64,000 nt of DNA from VGTK01 sp046327915 (GTDB lineage: Bacteria > Desulfobacterota > Binatia > UBA12015), in NCBI GenBank assembly GCA_046327915.1, contig JAXLXO010000007.1, positions 1 through 64,000 of the forward strand, given 5' to 3'. The position numbers were made by a program, and so were the translations under genes. This document shows positions 33,925-43,462 of the stretch, piece after piece. The notes under the pieces are model-generated. The model was not told the origin of the DNA. It saw nothing but the letters and a program-made list of their open reading frames with translations, and made no database searches. Every line of letters begins with the position of its first letter. Positions within the stretch are counted from its first letter, which is position 1.

Positions 33925-35412
33925 TCACGGACCGCGCGACGGCAGCGACACCTGGTGGATGCGCAACGGCCCGCTGCGAAACACGGGTTCGCCGGCCGTC
34001 AAGGGCACGCCCGCTGCGGCCTCGAGCCGATGCACGTCGGCTTCGTCGCCGTCGCGGGTCGCGAGCAGAAACGGACCCGCGCCGCGCAGTGCTTCGACGT
34101 GCCAGTGGACGTCGTCGTCGGAGATCCACCCGCTCACCACCCACAGACGCGGGAAGACCGACGGGTCGTGCAGCGGCAGGTACCAGAGCTCCCAGCCGGC
34201 CGTCGTGCTGACGATCGGCATCGTGCCGCGCGACGGATCCGCGGCGAGCCAGCGCGCGGTCTCCGCGGCCTGCACGGGCGGCGCCTTGCGCAGCCAGTGC
34301 CGCGGGCGCGCTCCCCGGAGGTCGGGAACGAGCATCCACAGCAGCGCGAACGACACCCCGAGGGTCGCGAGGAGGCGCGCCGCGCGCGTGCGCGGCAGGC
34401 GCGCGAGCGGGGCTGCCGCGAGCGGCAGTGCGAGCACGAGAGCCGCGATCGCGTAGCGGTTCCACGCACTCGTGCCGCGACTCATCGCGAAGCGCAGGAG
34501 CAGGACCCAGGCGATGCCGGCGACGCCGAGCGCGAGCAGCCGCGCGGGCGTCGTCCGACGCACGCACACGAGTCCGACCTCGAGCACGGCGCCGATCGCC
34601 AGCATGACCGCGAGCGGCGTCCCGAGCTCGTGCGCCGTCAGGTCGGCGAGGTACGCCATCGCGTCCGCGAGCCCGAAGCCGGCGCCCGCGGACGGCTCCT
34701 GCAGAGCCGCGCGGAAGCCCATGAACGCGTCGCCGCAGCGCGCATTGCCGAGGGTCCACGCGAGCGGAAACCACGCGACGAGAACCGCGAGCAGGGTGGT
34801 CTCGCGCGGGTCGCGGCGGCGCCACAGCCACCACGCCGGCCACAGCGGGGCGAGAATCCAGGCCTCGTAGCGCAGCATCGCGGCGAGGGTGAGGATCGCG
34901 CCGCCGGCCAGCATCCGCCCGAGCCGCGGCAGCGTGCGCTCGTCAGAGGCCGCGCCGACCAGGACGAGCCATCCGGCGAGAACCGTAAACACGAAGGAGA
35001 TCTCCGTCAGCGACGTCGCGGAGAGCTCCGCGTGCAGCGGCAGGACCGCGAGCGCCGCCGCGGCGGCGAGGCCCGCCCACGGGCCCCACGTTCGCGCGCC
35101 GATCCCGTACAGGAGCGGCACCGACGCGACACCCAGAGCCAGGTTCAGGAGCGGCGCCGTCCACAGCGGCCACGGCACCAGCCGCGAGAACCCGCCGACC
35201 ACGAAGCTGAAGCCCGGCGGCCACCCCCCGCAGACCAGAAGCTGCGGCTCCGCGGCCCAGCCGAGCGCGATCGCCGCCCGCGACGGGCCGTCGCCGGGCA
35301 CGTCCCAGAGCGTCGCGACCAGCGCCATTCGGTACAGCGCCGCGATCGCCACGCAGGCGAGGATGCCGGCCGCAGCGTGCGGCGTCGCTTCGTCCGGGGC
35401 GCGCTCCGTCAT
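33925..35412 (-). CDS. GT39-like membrane glycosyltransferase (ArnT/PMT superfamily)
   Basis: The 495-residue polytopic protein has about ten helices. The N-terminal loop WDVPGDGPSRAAIA contains the acidic residues, and RYEAWILAPLWPAWWLW and a LTEISFVF segment recall dolichyl/undecaprenyl-phosphate-mannose transferases. A soluble C-terminal region follows about residue 370. The protein would use a lipid-linked sugar to glycosylate a lipid or protein in the periplasm. No neighbouring genes reveal the acceptor. Confidence 0.72.
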   Translation of the reverse strand: MTERAPDEATPHAAAGILACVAIAALYRMALVATLWDVPGDGPSRAAIALGWAAEPQLLVCGGWPPGFSFVVGGFSRLVPWPLWTAPLLNLALGVASVPLLYGIGARTWGPWAGLAAAAALAVLPLHAELSATSLTEISFVFTVLAGWLVLVGAASDERTLPRLGRMLAGGAILTLAAMLRYEAWILAPLWPAWWLWRRRDPRETTLLAVLVAWFPLAWTLGNARCGDAFMGFRAALQEPSAGAGFGLADAMAYLADLTAHELGTPLAVMLAIGAVLEVGLVCVRRTTPARLLALGVAGIAWVLLLRFAMSRGTSAWNRYAIAALVLALPLAAAPLARLPRTRAARLLATLGVSFALLWMLVPDLRGARPRHWLRKAPPVQAAETARWLAADPSRGTMPIVSTTAGWELWYLPLHDPSVFPRLWVVSGWISDDDVHWHVEALRGAGPFLLATRDGDEADVHRLEAAAGVPLTAGEPVFRSGPLRIHQVSLPSRGP

Positions 35413-35577
35413 CTCGATCGACCCAGCGACGGCGGGCGTCCGTCAAGCACCGCCACCGGCGCCTCCGGCGGTCGCCCGGTCGCTCCGGCAACGTGCGCAC
35501 ATTCCCGGCTCCCGGGAAACCGCACGCGCCGGCCGGCCTGGCGGCAGGCGAGGCGCCGCCGTTGGGACGACGCGTCG

Positions 35578-35593
35578 TGGCCCTCTCGTTGCT
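35578..35593 (+). promoter_or_regulatory. Possible sigma-54 promoter for the macro-domain gene
   Basis: TGGC at 35578-35581 and TTGCT at 35589-35593 place GG and GC exactly ten bases apart, as in -24/-12 promoters. Transcription would start near 35603, leaving about 100 nt of leader. The leader contains a hairpin (CGTCGG 35658-35663 with CCGACG 35679-35684) before the AAGGAG site. An 8-base pattern of this kind may occur once or twice by chance in a window this size. Confidence 0.35.
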
Positions 35594-35706
35594 CCCTGAT
35601 CCCGATCGACCAAGGAATCACGGTCCGGCCACGCGGTGATCCGCGCTCATGGGAATTCGTCGGGGGCGGCAAATCCCGCCGACGGGAAGACATCGAAGGA
35701 GACGAG

Positions 35707-36189
35707 ATGATCCGCGACGTCCACGGCGACATCCTGCTGTCGAAAGCCGACGTCGTGGCGCACGGCGTGGCGCCGAACGACGACTTCTCGAACGGCCTCG
35801 CCCTCGCCCTGCGCGAGCGCTGGCCTGCCATGTACAAGGATTTCCGCCACTACTGCCGCGTCAGCCACCCCGCCGAGGGCGACCTCTGGATCTGGGGCGG
35901 GCCGGGCGTCCGGATCGCGAACCTGTTCACCCAGAAGGCCGCGTACGGCCACGGCGCGCACCCGGGTGCCGCGTCGCTCGAGCACGTCAACGCCGCCCTG
36001 CGGGCCTTCCACCGCGTGATCGAGAAGGAAGGATTCACGAGCGTCGCTCTGCCGCGTCTCGCGACCGGCGTCGGGCGGCTGGCGTGGGACGACGTCCGAC
36101 CGCTGATCGAGCACCATCTCGGCGCGCTGTCGATTCCCGTCTACCTGTACAGCGTCTACGAGCCGAATCATCCCGCACAGGAGAAGTGA
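35707..36189 (+). CDS. Macro-domain (ADP-ribose-binding) protein
   Basis: The 160 residues form one macro domain: HGDILLSKADVVAHGVAPND (ADP-ribose loop 1), FSNGLALALRERWP, then ALPRLATGVGRLAWDDV (loop 2). Such proteins bind or hydrolyse ADP-ribose, its 1''-phosphate, or ADP-ribose on proteins. It is a stand-alone domain of normal size, starting at ATG 35707 behind AAGGAG. The DksA-like gene follows after 28 bp, so the two are likely co-transcribed. No toxin or ADP-ribosyltransferase is adjacent. Confidence 0.85.
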   Translation: MIRDVHGDILLSKADVVAHGVAPNDDFSNGLALALRERWPAMYKDFRHYCRVSHPAEGDLWIWGGPGVRIANLFTQKAAYGHGAHPGAASLEHVNAALRAFHRVIEKEGFTSVALPRLATGVGRLAWDDVRPLIEHHLGALSIPVYLYSVYEPNHPAQEK

Positions 36190-36217
36190 CGGGAGGCAAG
36201 GCACGCGAGGTGACATC

Positions 36218-36571
36218 ATGACCCGCGACGCGATCCGGGACGCGCTCCGCGCGCGAATCCGGGACATCCTCGAGCGCAACGCGAAGATCGAAGGCGACCT
36301 CCGTCGCGAGCAGAATCCGCTCGGTGGCGACTGGGACGAGAACGCGATCCTGCTCGAGAACGACCAGGTCGTGGAGGCGCTGGACGCCGACAACCGCACG
36401 CGGGTGGCGCAGCTTCGCGCCGCGATCGCCCGCCTCGACGACGGGACGTGGGGACGTTGCATGCGCTGCGGCGACGGGATCGCGGCGGCGCGGCTCGAAG
36501 CGATGCCGGAGGTCGCGGTCTGCATCGACTGCGCGCGCGACGCCGAGAAGTCTCGCGGTCCGCGGCGCTGA
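36218..36571 (+). CDS. DksA/TraR-family zinc-finger protein
   Basis: The 117-residue protein has an N-terminal helical hairpin (about 5-70, with the acidic pair region DWDENAILLEND) and a C4 zinc finger: CMRCGDG near residue 81 and CIDC near 104. DksA-type proteins reach into the RNA polymerase secondary channel and modulate initiation, often with ppGpp. It is shorter than E. coli DksA (151 residues), nearer to TraR-like forms. It lies downstream of the macro-domain gene and possibly in the same transcript. Confidence 0.88.
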   Translation: MTRDAIRDALRARIRDILERNAKIEGDLRREQNPLGGDWDENAILLENDQVVEALDADNRTRVAQLRAAIARLDDGTWGRCMRCGDGIAAARLEAMPEVAVCIDCARDAEKSRGPRR

Positions 36572-36634
36572 CCGCGCGCATCGACGGCCGATTCGCCGCT
36601 CGACGCCGGATCGGGGGAGCGCGCGGACGCGCGC

Positions 36635-37399
36635 TCAACGCCGCGGCGATCTGCCTCCGGCCGCCGCCGACGGCTTGACGCGAGGCTTGGCGGGCGGTGA
36701 AGCCGGCGTCGCACGCGGCGCGTCCTCCGCCGCCCGCCAGAGGTACCAGCTCGCGACGGAGCGGAACGGACGCCAGCGCTCGCCGTGGCGCAGCAGTTCG
36801 GCGGGCGTCGGCAGCGCGCGCTTCCGGTAGACGACGGCGAACCCCTTGCGCACGCCGTAGTCGTCGACCGGCAGCACGTCCGGACGTCCGAGGCGGAACA
36901 TGAGCAGCATCTCCGCCGTCCAGCGGCCGATGCCGCGCACCGCCGTCAAGCATGCGACGACCTCGTCGTCCGGCATGCGGCGCAGCGCGGCGACGTCCGG
37001 CACGGTGCCCTGCACGGTGCGCTCCGCGAGGTCGCGGATCGCGAGGATCTTGTTGCGCGACAGGCCGGCCGCGCGCAGCGGCTCGTCGGGCGTCGCGAGG
37101 ACGTCGGCCGCGACCGGGAACTTCTGCCCCGGATAGAGGGCGGCGAAGCGGCCGAAGATCGTTGCGGCCGCGCGTCCGTTGAGCTGCTGGTAGACGATCG
37201 CCTCGGCCAGTGCGGCGAACGTGCTGCTGGTGTCCTTGAGCTGCATGGCGAACGCGCCGTGGCGGTCCATGAAGGCGCCGAGGCGCGCGTCGGCCGTACG
37301 GAGGTGCGCGAGCGCGGACTCGGTGTCGAAGCGGCGGCCGATCGGAGTGGCGGGGCGGATGCGCGTCGCGGCGCCGGTGTCGCAGGTTTTCAGTGCCAT
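36635..37399 (-). CDS. DNA-3-methyladenine glycosylase II (AlkA-like)
   Basis: The 254-residue HhH-GPD protein has the FAALAEAIVYQQLNGRAAATI helix and hairpin-helix-hairpin LTAVRGIGRWTAEMLL, followed by LPVDDYGVRKGF with the catalytic Asp. It excises alkylated purines in base-excision repair. ATG 37399 is chosen as the first start near the fold; an ATG 24 bp upstream would add eight basic residues. The C-terminal tail is Lys/Arg/Pro-rich. It is divergent from the ABC-F gene. Confidence 0.87.
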   Translation of the reverse strand: MALKTCDTGAATRIRPATPIGRRFDTESALAHLRTADARLGAFMDRHGAFAMQLKDTSSTFAALAEAIVYQQLNGRAAATIFGRFAALYPGQKFPVAADVLATPDEPLRAAGLSRNKILAIRDLAERTVQGTVPDVAALRRMPDDEVVACLTAVRGIGRWTAEMLLMFRLGRPDVLPVDDYGVRKGFAVVYRKRALPTPAELLRHGERWRPFRSVASWYLWRAAEDAPRATPASPPAKPRVKPSAAAGGRSPRR

Positions 37400-37542
37400 G
37401 ATCGTCCGCGTAGCCCATCGCACGATCGCGAACCTGGAGAAAGTTGCGATGGTGCGCGTGCCGCACGGAATCCCGTCCGTTACGGGAGAGGGGTTGCGCC
37501 TCTCCCGCGTGCGTCCGCACGCGGCTCGCCCGGAAATCCGCA

Positions 37543-39165
<1,623 letters not shown>

Positions 39166-39181
39166 ATCGGGCGGTTGCGAA

Positions 39182-39219
39182 TTTTACCCGGGTGGATTGA
39201 CTCCGCCTTTTACCCGGGT
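39182..39219 (+). promoter_or_regulatory. Two TTTTACCCGGGT boxes within a promoter
   Basis: TTTTACCCGGGT occurs at 39182-39193 and 39208-39219. The palindromic cores ACCCGGGT (39186-39193, 39212-39219) are 26 bp apart, about two and a half helical turns. TTGACT at 39197-39202 with GAAATT at 39220-39225 (17-bp spacer) forms a possible promoter whose spacer is the second box. A dimeric repressor binding both boxes would block RNA polymerase. Transcription would start close to the ATG at 39232. Confidence 0.6.
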
Positions 39220-39231
39220 GAAATTGGCGCA

Positions 39232-39822
39232 ATGCTGGACACCTACACCGCCTTTGCCGGCGTCCGCCGGCTCGCGACGGGCCCGCTGGACGAGACGATC
39301 CTCGGCGCGAAGTCCGCGATCGACGCCGGCGAGACCGCGCCGGTCCTGGTCTTCGAGGACCGCACCGGCACGCAGCTCGACTTCGACTGGCGCGGCACGC
39401 CGGACGACGTCCGCAGCCGGCTCGCGTCACACCCGCACTTCGCGCCGCCGGCTCCGGCGAGCGACCGCAGCGGCCCCGGACGGCCGCGGCTGGGCGTCGT
39501 GAGCCGCGAGGTGTCGCTGCTGCCGCGCCACTGGAGCTGGCTCGCGGAGCAGCCGGGAGGCGCCTCCGCGACGCTCCGCCGCCTGGTCGACGACGCGCGA
39601 AAGCTGGACACGGGCCGCGCGGAGACGCGCCGCGCACGCGAGGCGGCGAGCCGCTTCCTGTGGGCGGTCGCGGGCGATCTGCCGGGCTTCGAGGAAGTCT
39701 CGCGCGCGCTCTTCGCGGGCGACCACCAGCGGCTGTCACGGCTCGTCGCCGCGTGGCCCGCGGACGTGCGCGATCACCTCCTCGGGCTGCTCGCGCCGAC
39801 CGCCGCCGCCAAGGGCGCCTGA
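39232..39822 (+). CDS. DUF2239 family protein
   Basis: The 196-residue soluble protein begins TYTAFAGVRRLATGPLDE and contains GRPRLGVVSREVSLLPRHWSWL, the conserved core of DUF2239, followed by helices rich in Arg and Ala (VDDARKLDTGRAETRRAREAA). The family's activity is unknown to me. The ATG at 39232 has no Shine-Dalgarno and lies where the predicted transcript begins, so it may be translated from a leaderless mRNA. Two ACCCGGGT operator-like boxes precede it. Confidence 0.85.
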   Translation: MLDTYTAFAGVRRLATGPLDETILGAKSAIDAGETAPVLVFEDRTGTQLDFDWRGTPDDVRSRLASHPHFAPPAPASDRSGPGRPRLGVVSREVSLLPRHWSWLAEQPGGASATLRRLVDDARKLDTGRAETRRAREAASRFLWAVAGDLPGFEEVSRALFAGDHQRLSRLVAAWPADVRDHLLGLLAPTAAAKGA

Positions 39823-39897
39823 GCGTCCGGCCTCTTCATCGCGAGCGCCGGCGGAAGGGCGCGCAAGACCGGCACTCGCGCGGCGTCGGTTCCGGCG

Positions 39898-41244
39898 ATG
39901 CGAAAGCTGGGACTGACGTCGCTTCTGATCGTCGCCACGCTGCTCGGCTGCGAGCTCGCGGCGCGGCTCTCCTCCGACGCGCGCGGCTTCGCGTCGCGAC
40001 GCGAGGAGCGCGCCGCGTTCCTCGCGAAGATCCCGCTGCACGACGGATCGTCCGGAACGAAGGACGCACGCTCCGCGCTCGATCGCGTGAATGGCGCCGC
40101 GTTCACCTTGCATCCGTTCCTCGGCTACACCTTCCGTCCTTCATACGAAGGAACGAATGCACAGGGCTTCTACGGTGGTGTTCCTTCGCTGCCGTACGAC
40201 GCGGCCGACGACGAGCTCGTCGTCGGCGTGTTCGGCGGATCGGTTGCCATGCAGGTCGCGGACGCGCGCGAGCGCATCGCCGCGATCCTCCTCCCGGCCG
40301 CGCGCGAGAAGGGCTACGCACGCGTCACGGTGATGTCGCTCGCGATCGGCGGTTGGCGTCAACCACAACACTTCGCCGCAATGGTGCGCTGGCTCGACGA
40401 GGTCGACGTCGTCGTTCTGGTCGAGGGCTTCAACGAGGTGATCCACCTCGGCGACTGGCACCTCGCACGGCAGCCGGCCGAGTTTCCGTGGTCCGCGGTG
40501 TACGCGACGCTCGCGCGCCAGCCGTCCGCGGACGAGACGCTCGACCGCGCCGACCTGATCCGCCTGCACACGCGCGCCGCGCGCGTCACGCGCCTCCTCG
40601 ACCGGCCGATCCTTCGCTCGAGCGCACTCGCACATCTCGCGTGGCGCGTGTGGGCGGCGCGCTACGAAACGAAGGTCGAGTCGCTGCGCCACGATCTCGA
40701 GAGTGCTGGTCCCTTCGACGGCGTCGCCGCCGAGCACGACGAGAGCGCGATCGCGCGACGGCGCGACGACTACTTCGTCTGGTGGCACGAGCTGCTCCTG
40801 TACTCCGACACCATCGCGCGGCTGCGCGGCAAGCCGTTCTTCCACTTCGTGCAGCCGAACCAGTACGACCGCGGATCGAAGCCGCTCAGTCCGGAGGAGC
40901 GGGAGAGCTTCACGCGCAACACGGCGTGGTTCGACGAGGTCACGCCGCGCTACGCGATCGTGGAGCGCATGAGCGAGCGGCTGCGCACGGAAGGCGTCGA
41001 CTCGACGTACCTCGGACGCCTCTTCGCGGGCACGGCCGACACGGTGTACGTGGACGATTGCTGCCACTTCAACCGCCTGGGCATCGACGTGCTCGCCGGC
41101 GCGGTGGCGCGGCACGTCGTGGACTCCGGACGGCTCGTACCGAAGGAAGCGGCCCGGACCGCTCGCCTCGCGCCGCGCGGGTTCCTGGAAAGACCTGCTT
41201 CTGCAGACCTTAAGACCGAATCCGGACTTGCTTCGGAAGGTTGA
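39898..41244 (+). CDS. SGNH-hydrolase-like lipoprotein
   Basis: The 448-residue protein has a lipobox TLLGC (Cys18). SGNH blocks are FGGSVAMQ (nucleophile Ser, about residue 118), VEGFNEV (Asn, block III) and DDCCHFNRLG (Asp-x3-His, block V). Probably an envelope esterase or acyltransferase; its substrate is unknown. The middle is enlarged compared with minimal GDSL enzymes. It begins 75 bp after DUF2239 without a clear ribosome binding site, so promoter and partner are uncertain. Confidence 0.75.
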   Translation: MRKLGLTSLLIVATLLGCELAARLSSDARGFASRREERAAFLAKIPLHDGSSGTKDARSALDRVNGAAFTLHPFLGYTFRPSYEGTNAQGFYGGVPSLPYDAADDELVVGVFGGSVAMQVADARERIAAILLPAAREKGYARVTVMSLAIGGWRQPQHFAAMVRWLDEVDVVVLVEGFNEVIHLGDWHLARQPAEFPWSAVYATLARQPSADETLDRADLIRLHTRAARVTRLLDRPILRSSALAHLAWRVWAARYETKVESLRHDLESAGPFDGVAAEHDESAIARRRDDYFVWWHELLLYSDTIARLRGKPFFHFVQPNQYDRGSKPLSPEERESFTRNTAWFDEVTPRYAIVERMSERLRTEGVDSTYLGRLFAGTADTVYVDDCCHFNRLGIDVLAGAVARHVVDSGRLVPKEAARTARLAPRGFLERPASADLKTESGLASEG

Positions 41245-41277
41245 GCGGATTTTGCGCTGACCTAAGTCGCTCCTCTA

Positions 41278-41327
41278 TTGGCAGTTGCTAGGATGACCGA
41301 TACGACATAAGCACTGTCTTCGTATCG
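41278..41327 (+). promoter_or_regulatory. Promoter overlapped by an 8-bp inverted repeat, upstream of the AT-hook protein
   Basis: TTGGCA (41278-41283), 17 bp and TACGAC (41301-41306) make a sigma-70-like promoter. A perfect inverted repeat, CGATACGA (41298-41305) and TCGTATCG (41320-41327) with 14 bp between, covers the -10 and the start region. It could be an operator or, once transcribed, part of a leader hairpin. AAGAGGAGGAG follows before the ATG. Confidence 0.55.
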
Positions 41328-41350
41328 TGAATTCGAAAGAGGAGGAGCAC

Positions 41351-41857
41351 ATGCCCCGAGGCAAGAAGGCGGATTTCTTCGGCGCGATCCGCGCGCAGGC
41401 GGCGAAGGTCCTGCAACAGCTCGAAGGTCAGATCCGCTCGCTCGAGGAGGAGCTCACGGAGCTTCGCGGGCAGCTGCACCAGTGGCGCCAGCTCGCCGGC
41501 AGCGGCGCACGCACGGTGGCGACGCGCGGACCGGGGCGTCCCCCCGGAGCGGCGCGCTCGGGCGGCAAGCGCGTCAAGTGGGACGAGGTGCTCTCGTTCC
41601 TGCCGAAGCGCTTCGGCGTCGAGGACGTGATGAAGCACCCCGGCGCCGCCGCCAAGGGACGCGCGCAGGTCTATCCGGCACTCAACCGCTGGGAGACGAC
41701 CAAGCGCGTGCGTCGCGTCGGCAAGGGCGTGTACGAGAAGGCCGGCACGGACTCCGCCGCGACTCCGCTCGCGAAGCGCGGTCCCGGAAAGAAGCGCGGC
41801 CGTCGCGCCGTCAAGCGCGGCAAGGCAGCGAAGGTCGAGGCCGCGAAGGCGAACTGA
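41351..41857 (+). CDS. AT-hook, coiled-coil, histone-H1-like DNA-binding protein
   Basis: The 168-residue protein combines a heptad-like coiled coil (about 15-47, LQQLEGQIRSLEEELTEL), an AT-hook RGPGRPPG (59-66), a compact folded region (76-130: KWDEVLSFLPKRFGVEDVM...PALNRWETTKRVRRV) that looks like a small winged helix, and a Lys/Arg/Ala tail (141-168) like eukaryotic H1. I infer a nucleoid-associated or regulatory DNA-binding protein. ATG 41351 sits behind GAGGAGGAG; an ATG 24 bp upstream lacks this site. I know no characterised homologue. Confidence 0.7.
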   Translation: MPRGKKADFFGAIRAQAAKVLQQLEGQIRSLEEELTELRGQLHQWRQLAGSGARTVATRGPGRPPGAARSGGKRVKWDEVLSFLPKRFGVEDVMKHPGAAAKGRAQVYPALNRWETTKRVRRVGKGVYEKAGTDSAATPLAKRGPGKKRGRRAVKRGKAAKVEAAKAN

Positions 41858-41922
41858 AGCTCTCCACACCTGTCGCACGAGGGGCGGTTGCCGCAGGCAG
41901 TGCGCTTCCCTAGTCATCCCTC

Positions 41923-42342
41923 GTGCGGCAGGAACTCGGAGAGCTGAAGATCGCGACGCGCGGCCGCTCGATCGTCGAGATCACGGCCGACGTCGCGGGC
42001 TGGCTTCGCGCCGCGCGCGCGCAGCGAGGACTGCTCACGCTGCTGCTGCGCCACACCTCGGCGAGCCTGCTGATCCAGGAGAACGCCGACCACGACGTGC
42101 TGCGCGACCTCGAGACGTTCTTCTCGCAGCTCGTGCCCGACGGCGATCCCCGCTTCGCGCACACCGCGGAAGGCCCCGACGACATGCCGTCGCACGTGCG
42201 CGCGGCGTTGACGCAGTCGTCGCTGTCGATCCCGGTGGACGGCGGCCAGATGCTGCTCGGCACGTGGCAGGGAATCTACGTATGGGAGCATCGCCATGCG
42301 CCGCACCAGCGCCGCATCGCCGTGCACTACGTCGGCGAGTAG
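41923..42342 (+). CDS. yjbQ: YjbQ/UPF0047 family protein
   Basis: The 139-residue beta-rich protein contains LLRHTSASLLIQENAD (conserved His-Thr-Ser), DMPSHVRAAL and GTWQGIYVWEHRH, the family's active-site blocks. Some homologues have weak thiamine-phosphate-synthase activity; the physiological role is unsettled. The start is GTG 41923. It ends 6 bp from the convergent ROK gene. Normal family length. Confidence 0.9.
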   Translation: MRQELGELKIATRGRSIVEITADVAGWLRAARAQRGLLTLLLRHTSASLLIQENADHDVLRDLETFFSQLVPDGDPRFAHTAEGPDDMPSHVRAALTQSSLSIPVDGGQMLLGTWQGIYVWEHRHAPHQRRIAVHYVGE

Positions 42343-42348
42343 TGCTGC

Positions 42349-43431
42349 TCACTTCTTCGCGCCGGTCGCGTTCGCGCGGTTTGTGAAGCGGGCGTTGCCG
42401 AGCCCGGTACCGATGGTCAGGATGCCCCAACGCTCCACGTCCTGCATCACCGGGATCTCGCTGAGCCCCTGAACCACGGCATCGTTGTGCAGCACGACCA
42501 CGGTCTCGTGCTCGCCGATCGCCGGGATCGCCTCGCGCAGGCACTGCGGCAGGCTGAAGCTCCGGCTCTCCCAGTTGCCCGGAAGATTCTGCGAGCCGCG
42601 GTCGATCGAGCCGTCCTCCTCGATGCGTCCGGGACAGCCGATGCCGACGAACGGAGCGAGCGACAGCCCCTCGCGTTCGGCCGCGCGGATCGCCTTCTCC
42701 AGCATCTCGACGAGGCGCGCCACCGCCTCGTCGCGCTTCACCTTCTCGTCGCCGTGCCGCCACAGATCCGACTTCCACACGCACGACTTCGCGAGATTGA
42801 ATCCCTTCGCGCCGCCCTTCTTGCCGCCGGGCAGCACGACACCAGCGCGGATGTTCGTGCCGCCGATGTCGACGGCGAGGATCGCGTCGTGGCCGCCGAA
42901 GATCCACGACGGCGCGAGGTGCACCGCGCCGATCAGGCCGGCTTCGTCCGGATGGTTGCGGATCGGCACGAGGTCGAGCGGGAGGTCGTCCTGCTTGAGG
43001 ACGACGCCGGCACGCGCGATCGCAAGCTCGCCGACGCGGCCGTAGCTGAAGCCCCCGCCGACGGAGATGCGCTCGGTGTCGCGCCAGCCCTTGAGCTTCA
43101 GGAAGCGGCGCACGACGAAGGCGAGCTCCTGCGCGAAGTCCTCGATCGCGCCCTGCACGACGGCCGCCGCTTCCGCGTCGCCCTTCGCGAGGATCGCCTC
43201 GAGCTCCTTCTTGCTGAAGTCGTTGATCGGCCGCTCGCCGAACGGGTCGGTACCGGCGCGGCGCAGCGGCTCGCGCCACTTCTCGAAGCTGTCGCTGAAG
43301 GCGCGCCGATTCGCGCGGTCACCGATGAAGCCGTCCTCGTCCTTGGCCTCGACGTTGTAGCTGTCGACGACGACGGCCGGGAGATTCAGGCTGCCGTGGG
43401 CCGCGATCGCGGCGCCGGATTCGTCTGCCAT
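42349..43431 (-). CDS. ROK-family (ASKHA) protein with circularly permuted motif order
   Basis: The 360 residues contain ROK motifs in an unusual order. VGGGFS (124-129) and DEAGLIGAVHLAP (162-174), which in ordinary ROK kinases close the protein, precede DIGGTN (188-193, phosphate 1), GCPGRI (265-270), HNDA (315-318, catalytic Asp317) and GTGLG (341-345, phosphate 2), which is only 15 residues from the end. The HxCxCG zinc motif of ROK sugar kinases is absent. It probably phosphorylates a sugar or binds one; the substrate is unknown. The start at 43431 gives the full N-terminus. Confidence 0.82.
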   Translation of the reverse strand: MADESGAAIAAHGSLNLPAVVVDSYNVEAKDEDGFIGDRANRRAFSDSFEKWREPLRRAGTDPFGERPINDFSKKELEAILAKGDAEAAAVVQGAIEDFAQELAFVVRRFLKLKGWRDTERISVGGGFSYGRVGELAIARAGVVLKQDDLPLDLVPIRNHPDEAGLIGAVHLAPSWIFGGHDAILAVDIGGTNIRAGVVLPGGKKGGAKGFNLAKSCVWKSDLWRHGDEKVKRDEAVARLVEMLEKAIRAAEREGLSLAPFVGIGCPGRIEEDGSIDRGSQNLPGNWESRSFSLPQCLREAIPAIGEHETVVVLHNDAVVQGLSEIPVMQDVERWGILTIGTGLGNARFTNRANATGAKK

Positions 43432-43462
43432 GCGTCCCCCCCCGCGGCAGCCCGTGCGTGGC

